Below are positions 1 to 12,280 of a stretch of 64,000 nucleotides of DNA, one piece after another. Positions within the stretch are counted from its first letter, which is position 1. Every line of letters starts with the position of its first letter. The notes below the pieces were generated by a model that saw only the letters and a program-made list of their open reading frames with translations, made no database searches and was not told the origin of the DNA. The DNA is from Mugil cephalus (taxonomy: Eukaryota; Chordata; Actinopteri; Mugiliformes; Mugilidae), in contig NC_061791.1 of the NCBI RefSeq assembly GCF_022458985.1, positions 997,501-1,061,500 of the forward strand, written 5' to 3'. Both the position numbers and the translations under genes were made by a program.

Positions 1-450
1 GGAAGAGATATTATTAGTTAAGAGGCTAGCAGGAGCTACTATAAGCTGAGAGACTAGCAGGAGCTACTATAAGCTGAGAGACTAGCAGGAGCTACTGTTA
101 GCTGAGAGGCTAGCAGGAGCTACTGTTAGCTGAGAGGCTAGCAGGAGCTACTGTTAGCTGAGAGGCTAGCAGGAGCTACTATAAGCTGAGAGGCTAGCAG
201 GAGCTACTATTAGCTGAGAGGCTGGCAAGAGCTACTGTTAGCTGAGAGGCTAGCAGGAGCTACTGTTAGCTGAGAGGCTAGCAGGAGCTACTATTAGCTG
301 GGAGGCTAGGTAGAGCTATTATTAGCTATGAGGCTATTCTAGGATGCGCTACTATTAGCTGGAGGCTAGAAAAGCTGCTATTAGCTAAGAGGCTAGGAAG
401 AGATATTATTAGTTAAGAGGCTAAGAAGAGCTACTGTTAGCTCGCTGTGC
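1..450. repeat. 28-bp minisatellite, block 1
   Basis: Tandem copies of a unit of about 28 bp with core GCTAGCAGGAGCTACT followed by a TTAGCTGAGAG-type segment. Copies are nearly identical at the left and decay after about 300. The same family recurs at 1610-2440, 58800-59030 and 59510-60125, and in inverted orientation near 28500-28640. Confidence 0.9.
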
Positions 451-1058
451 GTTGCTAGCGACGGACTGAAAGCTACGAAAAGATACAAAACAAGATTTCA
501 CTAATAACTTCTGAGAAGAAGCTTCAGCGCCGCCTACTGGTCTGGAGGGTGGATGAGTGGATTTAGAGTCACACACAGGTAGAGAATCTATTAATTATTC
601 AGTTATTTGTTATTCATGTTTTTTTAACTTGACACTTTCATCATTTCTTTGTACTCAAACCCAGGCCACTTCCTGCTACATGCTGTGTGTTGTTGTTGTG
701 TGAAGGGTTGTGTGTCTACATGGTGAGTTGTGTATCTGTGAAGCTAACATGATAATCTGAAGAGCATCCTGTAGCGTGTGCGCGCTTTAGACGAGTTGTT
801 GGTCTGCAGCGCTGCAGGACCCAGTAGTGTGTTACCTTGTGATACAACATTTACACACACACACACACACACACAAACACACACCATTTAAATAGCTAAA
901 GCCAGAGTGACACACAGTCAGCAGTTTGTTCCTGAGAGTCACGGTGGGCGAGAGACATCGACGGAGACAGAGAGACGGGAAAAGAGAGAGTCTTGGTAAA
1001 ATGTGTCAGGGACGATAGGATAATACACTAAGCTGAGGAAAATGGATGTAAATACACA

Positions 1059-1104
<46 letters not shown>

Positions 1105-1203
1105 AGTAATCCTGAGGACAAAGACGAGCAGAGTTCTGACATCAGCACCTCTTAAAGGACGCTGTGTGTGTTTTAGTGTGTGTCTGCTGCAGTGTGTGTG
1201 TTT

Positions 1204-1244
<41 letters not shown>

Positions 1245-1609
1245 GGCAGTACAGAAAAATGGTTTGTGTGGTTCTTGTGTGTTTGCGTTAAAGCCATTTT
1301 CTCTGCTTCTTAGTCAGAAAGCTTAAAACGGTTTGATGCTGTGACACACACACACATTATCAAACAAACACACACAGTGACACACACTGAGGCTGTAACA
1401 TCCGTAACGCAACACTCTGCTTCGTGCTGGCGACACTTTACAAACGTTCAGTGTGTTGAGAAATATTTCTGGAGCTTCTGTAGTTTCATTTGTTGTTTAA
1501 CTGTGACGCTGACGTGAGGAAAAGACACAACAAACGATTCCTGACTAAAGCTCTGCAGGATTCATACCTGCAGGGGGCAGTGTGTTCAATTTACAGGAGA
1601 GGAAACAGG

Positions 1610-2445
1610 TAGAGCTACTGTTAGCTGGGAGGCTAGGAGGAGCTGCTGTTAGCTGGGAGGCTAGGAAGAGCTACTATTAGCTGGGAGGCTAGGAGGAGCT
1701 GCTGTTAGCCGGGAGGCTAGGAAGAGCTACTATTAGCTGGGAGGCTAGGAGGAGCCGCTGTTAGCCGGGAGGCTAGGAGGAGCTGCTGTTAGCTGGGAGG
1801 CTAGGAGGAGCTACTGTTAGCTGGGAGGCTAGGAAGAGCTACTATTAGCTGAGAGGCTAGGAGGAGCTGTTGTTAGCTGGGAGGCTAGGAGTAGCTAATG
1901 TTAGCTGGGAGGCTAGGAGGAGTTGCTGTTAGCCGAGAGGCTAGAAAACTAGGAAGAGCTACTGTTACCTGAGAGACTTGGAAGGTTGGATCAGCTACTG
2001 TTAGCTTAGTCAAGAGGCTAGGAATATAAGATGAGCTACTGTTAGCTTATGGTCTAGAAAGCTTTGATAGGCTACTATTAGCTGAGAGGCTAGCAGGAGC
2101 TACTATTGGCTGAAGGGCTAGGAGGAGCCGCTGTTAGCCGGGAGGCTAGGAGTAGCTAATGTTAGCTGGGAGGCTAGGAGGAGCCGCTGTTAGCCGGGAG
2201 GGTAGGAGGAGCTGCTATTAGCTGGGAGGCTAGGAGGAGCTGCTGTTAGCTGGGAGGCTGAGAGTAGCTAATGTTAGCTGGGAGGCTAGGAGGAGCTGCT
2301 GTTAGCCGGGAGGCTAGGAGGAGCTGCTGTTAGCCGGGAGGCTAGGAGGAGCTGCTGTTAGCCGGGAGGCTAGGAAGAGCTGCTGTTAGCTGGGAGGCTA
2401 GGAGGAGCTGCTGTTAGCTGGGAGGCTAGGAGGAGCTGCTGTTCC
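1610..2445. repeat. 28-bp minisatellite, block 2
   Basis: About 29 tandem units with core GCTAGGAGGAGCTGCTGTTA and a GCTGGGAG linker. The middle (1950-2100) is more diverged and both ends are more homogeneous. Confidence 0.9.
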
Positions 2446-5369
2446 TCTCCTGAGTCCTGGAGCTTTTACATTTTAAGTTGGTGTCAGTGACGACGGGATA
2501 AATAACGTCTCTATGTGTCAGGGTTCTGGTCTCGGTCCAGATCTTCATCGTGGCCTGAAGCTGAACAGGTGCTGGTCCCGTCTGGAGCCGGCAGGTAAGA
2601 AAACAGGGTCACGAACCCATCACCTCCTCCGTCAGCGGCCATGTTTCCCTCCATCGTCCCGACGCAGAACCAGAGAACAGACACTAAACTACAGGATCTG
2701 CTCTGAAACAAATGTTGAACGTAAAGCGATTTCTTTCTCCAGGTTTTTATGTTTATTAACTTTAATATTTAGTGACATAAATTAAAGCAGACATATAAAG
2801 CTGCTGGCATGGTCCTGAATAATAATACTAACAGAGCCCAGATCTTTTTCATGTGAATCTGTTCCTCCGGGTTCTTGGAGAGGAGGCTGTGAAGCGGAGG
2901 AGAACAAATAAACTCTACGTGATCCGTGTTACTACACAGTCTGAAGCAGCATCCGTCTCTTATGGTTCGTCCATCTATTATTTACCTGTTGTCTATTTTT
3001 ACTCGGTGCCTCTGGCTCCGTGCTGTCGACTTTCCTGTTTTACTTTCATTTTGGCGTTTTGTTCTTTTCCTAACGTCCCAGACCGGCTTGTAAACACGAT
3101 GCTCATGTTATTACCATCATGTCTCTGCGTTAGACGACGCTTCCTGAGACTCTGATGAGACTTTAGTCCTCAGTTATTTGTTGATGAATTATTCTGGATT
3201 GAGATAAATTTTTCTAAATGAACAGACAATGGTCAACATTTGTTTAAATCTGAGGAAATTTCACATCAGCTTAATATCTCTGAGTACATGTATCAACTTG
3301 ATGAGTTAATAAATCTGCTGCGCTTTGATACAGACGATAATCGGTTTTAAATCTGGTCTAATTCAGCAGAGAGGACGGAAACACACGAGCTTTTCATTTC
3401 ACAAAAACCAAAGAGGAAGCGTTCGATTTCCCCCGGAGCTAAGAAACGACGTCACACCAGAGTTATCAGGGTTCTAGTCCCACAAGTCAGAGAACAAGAT
3501 CCTGATATTCACTAATATCACTGCCATAAGCTCCACAACTGGTAAATGAACAGATAACAACTCATGAGTTTTTACTAGAATTATTTACAGTGATGAATCT
3601 ACAAGACAAATAAAATGAGAAAAATATTCACAAGTTTTAATTGGAGGATAAATCCAGTATTAATCCCAGTTTATCACGAGGCGTTGGGTCTGTTTTACCA
3701 GGCCGTTGTTTTTAAATGTTGTTTTTAGCCGTTGTTTTTAGTTGTTAGCGCAACATTTGCTTGTAGTTCACATAAAACATGTGAAAAACTTCAATTACAC
3801 TGTAGCAGCATCACCCTGGACACTGTTTTTATTCATTTGTTCATGATGATAATTCTGTAAATTTGATTACAGTTTATTTTATTTTGCTTGATGATACTTA
3901 TTTGTATTTTATTTTAATCTAATCGTACTTTATTTTATCTCTATCTCTATCTTATTGTGGTGTTTATGAGTCTTTACTTTCATGTGCAGCTACAGTGACA
4001 AAGTCATTTCCCTCGTGGATCATTAAAGTCTAAGTTTAACAACATTTCACCATGTGAATGTGAAAAAGACACATTTAGTGCAACAACAACTAATCAGAGG
4101 AGCTAATAAAGGGAATATTACAGGAGCTTCACTGTTTACACACATAGTTACAGTGATTCTCTGACTGTGAGGACGTTGAAGTTGAGAATCCAAACAAATG
4201 AAACACATCGTTCCCCAACAACACAAACAGCACAACAACACTTCCTAGTCTCACTTAGTACCAACAAATCCACCGTGATGCTGCCGCAAAGATAAACCCA
4301 CCACCAGGTTAGCTTCATGCTAACAGATTATCCCGCATCCCTGCAGCGTTTCCACTAGAGAGGAAGCAATAAACAGGCGACTATTTCAAAACTGATTCAT
4401 CGTGATTCTGGGGCGACAACGCAACGCGTGAATCTACATTACTCTCCACCGTCGTTATTTATTACTATTACTATTATTATTATTATTATTTGAAAATGAT
4501 TAACTGATGATGAAACATCTTAACGTGATGATTCTTCAGGGCTCGTTACAGTTAATTAACCCTTCACGTATCTGTTCTCCAGTGGAACGTTCAGCGTCTC
4601 TGGTTCCTCCAGAACGTGTCCTCGTGGTCATGAGTCTGAAATGGGAGCTAAAAATACTGGGTTCCTGAATGTGACACCGTGACATGTGAAAGGAGAATAA
4701 CTTCCCCTGGTGCAGTTTGGGTCAGCGAAGGCGGCTCTGTTCTAATTAACTCATTAATTAACTTGTTTCTGTGATTAGGGGACGACGTTATGTCCACGGT
4801 TATGTCCAATAATCAAGCTGGATCCGTCCAACAGCTCAAACCCTAAAGATTTACAGTTTATTGACATAAAAGAAGAATAAATTAGGAAGATTTGTGTTGT
4901 TTTTCCTTCTAAAATGATTATGAAATTAAATGAAACCACAGATTGTTTAATGAAATCAAACGAGACTTTGACTGAATCTCAATCTGGTTTTAGGACTTTA
5001 GGGTCTCAGAAGTTATTGTGATCGATGACTGTGATCAGCGATTATCTTCATTATCTTCACAACAGTTGTCAGTCAGACGACGTTAATTTAATCATTTCAT
5101 TGATAAAAACGTGTAAAATTAATTTAGCCACTGGAGCGAATCATTTATCTGGAGTCTTGAGTTTAATTTGTCGTCCTGTGGCGCAGATTCACAATTAAAG
5201 CGGAGTTTAATCAATTTACCACAAATTAAGACGGTGGCGTGTGTAGCGCCCCCTGCTGCTTTCAATGGTTAATTAATGTGTGTCAAACATCTGCTCCGTT
5301 TACATGGAGACCAGTTCCTCTGATGATCAGATTAAAAACTGGATCCACGATGGAGGCGTCTTCTAAGGC

Positions 5370-5875
5370 CTGGAGGAGGAGACGGAGGAGGAGGAGGAGG
5401 AGACGGAGGAGGAGTTAATAATAAAGTTCATCTATCTCTTCTTCACCTCCTCCTTCTTCTCTTCCTCCTATTTGTTCTGCTTCAGGTCCTTCTTCTTATT
5501 GTCTTTCTCCTTGCTGTTCTTGTCTTACTCCTTGTGCTCCCAATTCTTCTTCTCTTCCTCATCTCCTCTTTGTCCTCCTATTTCTTTTCCTTATTGTCTT
5601 TCTTTTTATTCTTGTTCTCCTCCTCCTTCTCCTCCACTTCCTTCTTCTTCTCCTCCTCCTCATTTTCACCTACTTCTTCTCTCTTACTTCTCTTACCATC
5701 TCCTCTACTTCCTTCTTGTCTTCCTCCTCTTCCATCTCCTCCTTCTATTCCTCCTATTTCTTCTCCTCCTCCTTCTAATTATTGTCTTTCTTCTTGCTTT
5801 TCTTTTTCCTCATCCTACTGTTCCTCCATCTCCTTCTCCTCTTGTGTTTCCATTAGACTGGATGCTCCTCTTCTT
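5370..5875. repeat. Purine tract then long pyrimidine (TCC/TTC) tract
   Basis: GGAGGAGGA repeats at 5380-5420 are followed by about 430 bp of almost pure C/T on the plus strand. The resulting Ser/Phe/Leu/Pro-rich open frames are composition artefacts. The tract could adopt triplex structure. Confidence 0.85.
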
Positions 5876-6247
5876 CATTAAACTTCTACAGTAACTGGTG
5901 TAAACACGTGGGTCTGATCACTGATTTTTTTTATTATTGTTTGTCTCCATGGTAACGGTTAACCTCTGATCACACTCATTGATCAGGTTGCAGCAAATAA
6001 AACAACTTTTATTTGGAAATCGCACCATGTGTGTAAGTGACTAATTAAATTAAATATTATTAGACACACACACATATATTTACATATATATAAACCAGAC
6101 GCTGTTAACAGAGGTGATTTTAAAACGGACGCTGTCGGGAAACCGTTAGTCACCGTTTTTTTTTTTTACAAGGTGTTTTATATTGAGAAAGGTTCCCGAT
6201 TTACCGATTCACCTGCCGTTAATTCATCAATTTCACCGAAACGGCCA

Positions 6248-6301
<54 letters not shown>

Positions 6302-6747
6302 AACACACGGGCAGACCAGCCGTCGTTCCTCCCCGGTTGACCGTTAGTTAGCCTGTTAGCACCTCTGCTAACTTCGGTGGGTAATCGGTCACCGGTATAA
6401 AAAAAAAAAAAAAAAAAGATAATAAATAAATAATGATATAAAAAAAAATCACCATAACGTCACTGTAACCTCCACCGTTGCGTCAGATCAACACACAAAC
6501 GTACACACACCAGGTATCAGTTACCAACTTTCACTAATTTAAAAACAGGCAACCGTTTGCGCGAGCTCTACCGGCGGCGCACGAGAGATTTCACCGGTGA
6601 TAATTAACACACACACACACACACACATATGCATACATACACACACGCACACGCACACACAAGTACACACACACACACTAAGAACCGAGGGGCACACTCC
6701 TCGCCGGTCGGTGTGAACCTGAACGGGTCGGTCGGGTCCGGTCTTAC

Positions 6748-6802
6748 CTCCCTCCTGGTCCGGTTGGAGACAGGCCGGGATGTTTTTCTTCCAGCCGGGC
6801 AT
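6748..6802 (-). CDS. grip1: grip1 first coding exon (glutamate receptor-interacting protein 1, palmitoylated-isoform N-terminus)
   Basis: The exon encodes MPGWKKNIPACLQPDQEG plus one extra base, followed by the splice donor GTAAGA (minus strand, donor at 6747-6746). This closely matches the alternative N-terminus of vertebrate GRIP1 (MPGWKKNIP-CLQ, recalled from the family). It carries a cysteine at residue 11, the residue palmitoylated in the GRIP1b isoform. GRIP1 is a multi-PDZ scaffold that binds AMPA-receptor GluA2/3 tails and ephrin/kinesin partners in neurons; the PDZ exons lie to the left, outside the window. Neighbour context supports the call, because GRIP1 and CAND1 are adjacent and head-to-head in human 12q14. 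Only 18 codons are seen, so identity rests on this short peptide plus synteny. Confidence 0.8.
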
Positions 6803-7200
6803 GATGCACCGCAGGGCGGATAGGGAGTCCAGGGCGGCCCGCTAGAAGACACACACCACCAGCAGCAGCAGCGGAGACAGCAACATGGCTAGTTAGCTTT
6901 AGCTTTAGCCGCTACCCTGCACGGGGACCCACCTCCCCCCACTCTGAGTCTACCTCTCTCTACCTCCACCTCCCTCTCCCTCTCTCTCTCTCTCTCTCCT
7001 TGTCTTTGTCTATGTCTCTCGACCCCCTCCCCCCTCCTGTAACTCTACCCCTCGAGGTCTCCAGAGAGAGAGGGAGGGAGAGGGAGGCGGTGACGTGATG
7101 ACCGTGAAGGAGCCCGCGAGGCTGATGAGGTACCGGCTCTACGCCGCGAGCGTCTTCACGTGCGCTAAGGACAGATGGTGTTTAAACGGTCGACGCACGC
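6803..7200 (-). promoter_or_regulatory. grip1: grip1 5' UTR and promoter region
   Basis: This is GC-rich, CpG-containing sequence immediately upstream of the grip1 start codon, read on the minus strand. It includes CAG/CTG repeats, a CT/GA-rich tract at about 6950-7090 and no obvious TATA box. The transcription start cannot be fixed from sequence alone. Confidence 0.45.
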
Positions 7201-7389
7201 CCGTTGGTCTCGTGGCCGTTTAGAAGTGATCGCGACAAGCGCACGCGCTTCCCGCCGTCATTCATTCATTCATTCATAGTGGAGAGAGACAGGGAGAGTG
7301 CGGTAAAGAGACATAGCAACAGAACAGGGATCAATAACTGCCTCAGATTTAAAAGGATCCACAATGACGGAGATGGAGGAAGGAGTGAA

Positions 7390-8545
7390 CTCACAGAGAC
7401 ACACACCACAGCCACAAAAACAAGTCAAGCCCACAAAACCACCACTACACAACCACGAAAACACACAATAATCCCCACAGACAAACAGAACAACCACAAA
7501 GACACAAAACAACCACAAAAAGGCAATCACCGCCAAGAAGAGACACAAAGCACCCAAAACGACACACAACACAACCAAACGCAACACAAAAGATACAAAA
7601 CATGCACAAAAAGACACACAAAACTACCACTGAACAACCATGAAAAGACATAAAATGCCCACAAGACAAAGACAGAACAACCACACAACACAAACTCAAA
7701 AAGACACAAAACAACACAACCATGAAGAACATAAGACATGAAGAGGTGTGGGTGGACTCCACAGGCTTGTGGTCAACAACAGAGACGCAAAACAACCACA
7801 AAAAGACACAAAAAGACAATCACATCAAGAAAGAAACACAAGACAATCAAAACAACACACAACACAACCATAAAAAGACACAGAATAAGACACAAAACGG
7901 CCACAAAAAGACACAAATCAGCAACAAAAACAAAGCAAAATGTCCACAAAGACACACGAAACCAACAACCAAAACAACAAATGACACTACCAGAAAAAGA
8001 CATAAAACAAAAGACAAAAAAATGTGTAAAATGTCCACAAGGGCCACAAACCCACCAAAAAGAGACACAAGACTGCCATTAAAAGACACAACATCACCAC
8101 AAAAAGACACAAACTGTCCATAAAGAAACACAAAGTCACGCAAAACAAAAACAGAGACTCAAAACAACCACCAAAAGACAAACACAGCCAGAAAATGACA
8201 CAAAACAACCAAAATGACACACAACACAACCACAAAAAGACACGAAACAGCCACAGGCATATGAAAGAAAAAGACATAAACTGTCCACAAAGAAACACAA
8301 AGACGCAAAATAAACACAGCGAGACTCAAAAGTAACCACACACACACAAATGAAATACAAGACAACCCAAGACACACAAGACAACCACACAAAGACACAG
8401 AAGAACTAAAAGGAGAAATAAAACAACTACAAAAGATGCAAAATGTCCTCAAACAGACAAAATCAAAATGAGACACGTAACATCCAAAAAAGACGCACAA
8501 CACAACCGCAACTACACAAAGAGAATAATACAACTCTGGCAACAA
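7390..8545. repeat. ACACAAAACAACC-type minisatellite, large block
   Basis: About 1.15 kb of degenerate units of about 20 bp, typified by AAAAAGACACAAAACAACCA, almost lacking T on the plus strand. The strand asymmetry creates long Phe/Cys/Val/Leu-rich open frames on the minus strand that are not genes. A smaller block of the same family is at 10045-10345. Confidence 0.85.
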
Positions 8546-8862
8546 CAGCCTGAGTGTAACTTAATGTAAACAGAATAAACTACACATTAGTAAAAACAAA
8601 ACGAAACTGAAGGACACACATACATAAAGAGTAGACGTGAACTTTTAAAATCTCGTTGTGTTTTATCACGTTAACGTGTGTAAATGTTAATTAGTGTCTG
8701 ACTAACAAGTAAATGAGTTTCTCCAGTCGCAGCCGACGGATTTTAAAAGCTCACAGAGTTTGACGTTCATGTTGTGACTCGCCTCCGGAGGAATTCAGCC
8801 TCTCATCTTCACACACATTCAGCTTAAAGAGGAGGGTCTGACCTTAATGACAGACAGAAAAC

Positions 8863-9440
8863 CTCAGTGCGTTTACATGCACATGAAACAAACGAATTAC
8901 TGCCGTAAATCGGACTCTAACAGGAGAACTTAAATGCATGTAAACACGTTACTCCGATTAAAGCCAGAGTTCTCATTGTCCGATTGAGACGCACAGATAA
9001 TGTGATTGAATCGGAGTTTTCATCGGATAATGTGTGTGCGCATGCTCCACCACCGCTGTGCTAGCATGTTACCCGGAACAAAAACGTCCAAGAAAATTAG
9101 TCGCAGAAGAAGAAGAAGAGGAACTTATCTTACCTGCACCAGAATCAACGCGAACATTACGTATAAGATTTAAAAAATGTTCTATTATCCGTCTGGTTGT
9201 TGTTTAAATGTCTGACACATGAATGACTCTAGTTTATTATATCACGTAATAGATCAACCAGAAATCGGGCCGAATAAACGTGGTATTAACCCGCTGAAAA
9301 GACACGTATCGCCCCCTAGTGTGGAGGAGGAGAACAGTTATTAGATTATCTCCGCTGCATGTAAACTGGGACAAGGACTGAAGTCAGGAAGTAGAGTTTA
9401 GAGCAAAGCTCCATTAAACTCTGCATGTAAACGCACTGAG
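8863..9440. mobile_element. MITE with perfect 19-bp terminal inverted repeats
   Basis: The left end CTCAGTGCGTTTACATGCA (8863-8881) is exactly the reverse complement of 9422-9440. The interior has no coding capacity and repeats the GCATGTAAAC motif internally (near 8936 and 9357). It resembles non-autonomous DNA transposons common in fish. No unambiguous target-site duplication was found. Confidence 0.75.
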
Positions 9441-10044
9441 TGTTAAAGGGAGGAGGAAGAGGAGGAGGAGGAGAAGAAGGAGGAGGAGGAGTTTAAGGTT
9501 TTCATGGTTAATAGATCAGATTTGTCTAATATCTGAAGATTCTGTTTTATCAAAAAAAGGAAAAACTATTCAATTAATGAATTAATTAACAAATTAATTC
9601 ATTAATTAATTAACTAAGGAAGCAACAGACTGGATCTGATGGTTTGACGTAGAAATAAAAACCAGTGAATCAAAACCAAAGAGACGTCTGATGGCAACAA
9701 CAACCATTAACTGACAGCTGTGGATGGAGGGATGGAGGAGGAGGGATGGATGGAGGAAAAGGAGCAGTGAAGTGGAAGAATGAGTCTCTACAGGCTACGA
9801 GACAGAAAACAGAGACTGACCTCAATTCAGAGACAGACTTTAGAGCCACTAAACCTACAGACATTCACTCTCATTAATAATAATGATAATAACAATAATC
9901 TTCCCGTTCAACCTTTTAAACACATCTGGTTTCATGTTTATTTCGTAGCAACGCCTCAAAACACCGAGATCTATTCTGGATCTATTCTAGATTCTAGTTT
10001 AGGGAATATTTTCTCCAATGAATCACAACGTTACTACTCTTTCT

Positions 10045-10345
10045 TTTGACAAGACACCAACCAAAATGACACACAAAACATAACCATAAAAAGATACAAA
10101 ACAACCACAAAAAGACACAAAACAGCCACAAAAACACAAAAATCAACCACAGAGACACAACACAACCACAGAAAAACTCAAAACAACCACAAAAAGACAA
10201 ACGCAGCCAGAAAGAGACACAAGACAACCAAAATGACACACAACACAACCGCTAAAAGACACAAAACAACCACAAAAACACTTAGTGTCCACAAAACAAT
10301 CACAGAGATATAACACAACCATAAAAAGACACAAAACAGACATTT
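10045..10345. repeat. ACACAAAACAACC-type minisatellite, small block
   Basis: Same unit as the block at 7390-8545 (AAAAAGACACAAAACAACCA and variants), about 300 bp, again T-poor on the plus strand. Confidence 0.8.
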
Positions 10346-10349
10346 TTTC

Positions 10350-12000
10350 CCCCAAAATTTTCAAAATAAAAGCACCAAATGACTGAGTCACTACAATCAA
10401 TGGGAGCCAGGATTTTCCATAAAGGCCCCGTCAGGGACCAAAGGGAGGGTCAATGGGTATGCTGGATTTTCAGAATAAAAGTACAAAACCCCTTCAAAAT
10501 AAAAGCATGTATCACCAACCAAACCCTTATAAAGAGGCTGTACATAAGCCACGCCTTTCAAAAGAGAATTACCTCACACACAGTTTTAATACTGTCAACT
10601 AGTGATACTGGTACACGACTATAGGATGTTTGTTTTTATGAATATGGGTCCGGACAGAGACAGACGTGAAGCTGTGTGTGTGTGTGTGATGAGTCAGTTT
10701 ATAAAAAACCCTGGAGACATAAGAAGCCGTGATTTCACAGTGTGACAGTAATTTATGAAACGAGGCTGTTTCCTGCAGGAAAGGATGAGGAGGAGGAGGA
10801 GGAATCTTTCTCTTCTCATCCACTCTGGCTCTAAACATCCATCCAGTACTAACAACTATTTCATTTAAAGAGCAAGTGCTGCTAAATGAGCTAATGTCGC
10901 TAAAAGATATGCACACTGTATGTGTGTGACACGCACACTGTGCATGAGTGCCGATTCATTTCAGAGGATAATACAGCTCTGTTCTCTCTGCAGACGATTC
11001 TTTGTCCCTTTCAGTTTGCAGGTCGAGGCTCTGAATGCAAACACCTGCTGCAGGTGAAGGAGACGTTACTACATCACTCCGTGGTGGTAAATGTGGAGGG
11101 TGGCGCAACCTGTGGGTCGGGGTCCGCCCTATGGAGCCGCAAGATAAAACCTGAGGGGTCATTACTGGCAGATCCTGTAAGTCCAGCTTCATGTTTGCCA
11201 TCAGGGCCTCAATGAACGGGGCTGCAGCCACGATTATATCATCATTTGACTTGACATAATTAAGAGTTTGGAGAATTTCAGACCAATATACACGTTTTTT
11301 TTTTTATTGGCTGATATAAATAAATCATAGAAATAAAATGTGAGAAAAGAAAAAAAAAGAAAAAGAAATAAAAAGTTGGACAACATATCCAAAAACATTA
11401 AAGAAGGGCAAATGGACCTGCAAAGTTTCTTGAAGACGTTTCACCACTTATAAGAGTCACTCCTTCAGCTCCTAGATTAATTTAAAATGATGACAATTAT
11501 TAACAGACTTTTTAATTTTATAGTTTTTACATGTTTCATTAAAAATCATAAGGAAATGTGTCTTAATGTTTTTAAGATAAATGCATTATGCATTATTTGA
11601 TGTTGCAATTTTCAAGTTATCGTACATAAAAAGTTAGGAGACTTTTGAAAGGTTTTTAATTTAATTTAAGTAATTCAAAACACAAATATTCTTTCTTTTT
11701 TAATTTTTATATTTGAGATAAAATGTCACAATTATGAGTGTTGAAATATTTTTGGAAGAATTTAATTTAATTTAATTTCATCTTAACATTTAAAACAATT
11801 GTTTTTTACTAAGTTTTCGTTTTGTTTCATTGTGTAAATAACGTAGAGTAGAAAATTTGTAATAATTTTTATATTTTAGACAAAATGTCAAATTCATTAT
11901 TATTTTTAAATAATTTATTTGAATGTAATTTTATTTATTTATTCATTTTAACATGAATAGTTTTCTATTTTTAATTGTGTTTTTAATAAATTTTAAACCC
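10350..12000. other. grip1-cand1 intergenic sequence without a recognised gene
   Basis: A short stretch near 11400-11470 (TTTCTTGAAGACGTTTCACC and following) resembles a dispersed teleost repeat fragment. The rest, 11470-11990, is AT-rich. No supported ORF or RNA gene was seen. Confidence 0.5.
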
Positions 12001-12280
12001 GTGACCTTTGACCCCGGAGCGTTCAGCCCCGCTAACCCCGCCCCTCTGCAGAGAGAACGGGAGCTCCATTCAAACCAAACTCCGCGACCCGCGATGCGAC
12101 AGTCGCCGTAGAAGAAAAGAAAAGCGACAAAAACTCGCGACTTACCCCGAAACCAGAGCGGCAGGGCGGACACAGGGACACGCGGAGACCCGGAGACCCG
12201 GAGACCACAGCCCCAGGCGGCCGGAACACACTCTCAGTGGAGCAGTCTGCTAGCGGGAGGCTAACGGCTACAGCCCCAAC
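12000..12280 (+). promoter_or_regulatory. cand1: cand1 promoter and 5' UTR
   Basis: An abrupt change from AT-rich to CpG-rich sequence occurs at about 12000. There is a GC box (CCCCGCCCCT) near 12035 and no TATA box. The 5' UTR runs directly into the start codon at 12281, whose context (CCAACATGGCG) also resembles a YY1 site, common at housekeeping starts. Confidence 0.6.

Larger units (their letters stand above)
1..6747 (-). other. grip1: grip1 intron 1 (partial, runs off the left edge)
   Basis: No coding exon was recognised here. The content is mostly repeats: minisatellite blocks at 1-450 and 1610-2440, CA/TG microsatellites near 852-872, 1052-1102, 1206-1243, 6247-6299 and 6607-6680, a GGA/TCC purine-pyrimidine tract at 5375-5870, and unique AT-rich sequence elsewhere (about 2450-5370). 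Open frames in this stretch are low-complexity or unsupported. Confidence 0.6.

Noticed and set aside
5472-5894. Ser/Phe/Leu-rich frame of 140 codons resembling a membrane protein
   Set aside because: Composition artefact of a pyrimidine tract.
7204-8545. Many overlapping frames on both strands (Phe/Cys/Val-rich or Lys/Thr/His-rich)
   Set aside because: Caused by the T-depleted ACACAAAACAACC minisatellite, which removes stop codons on one strand.
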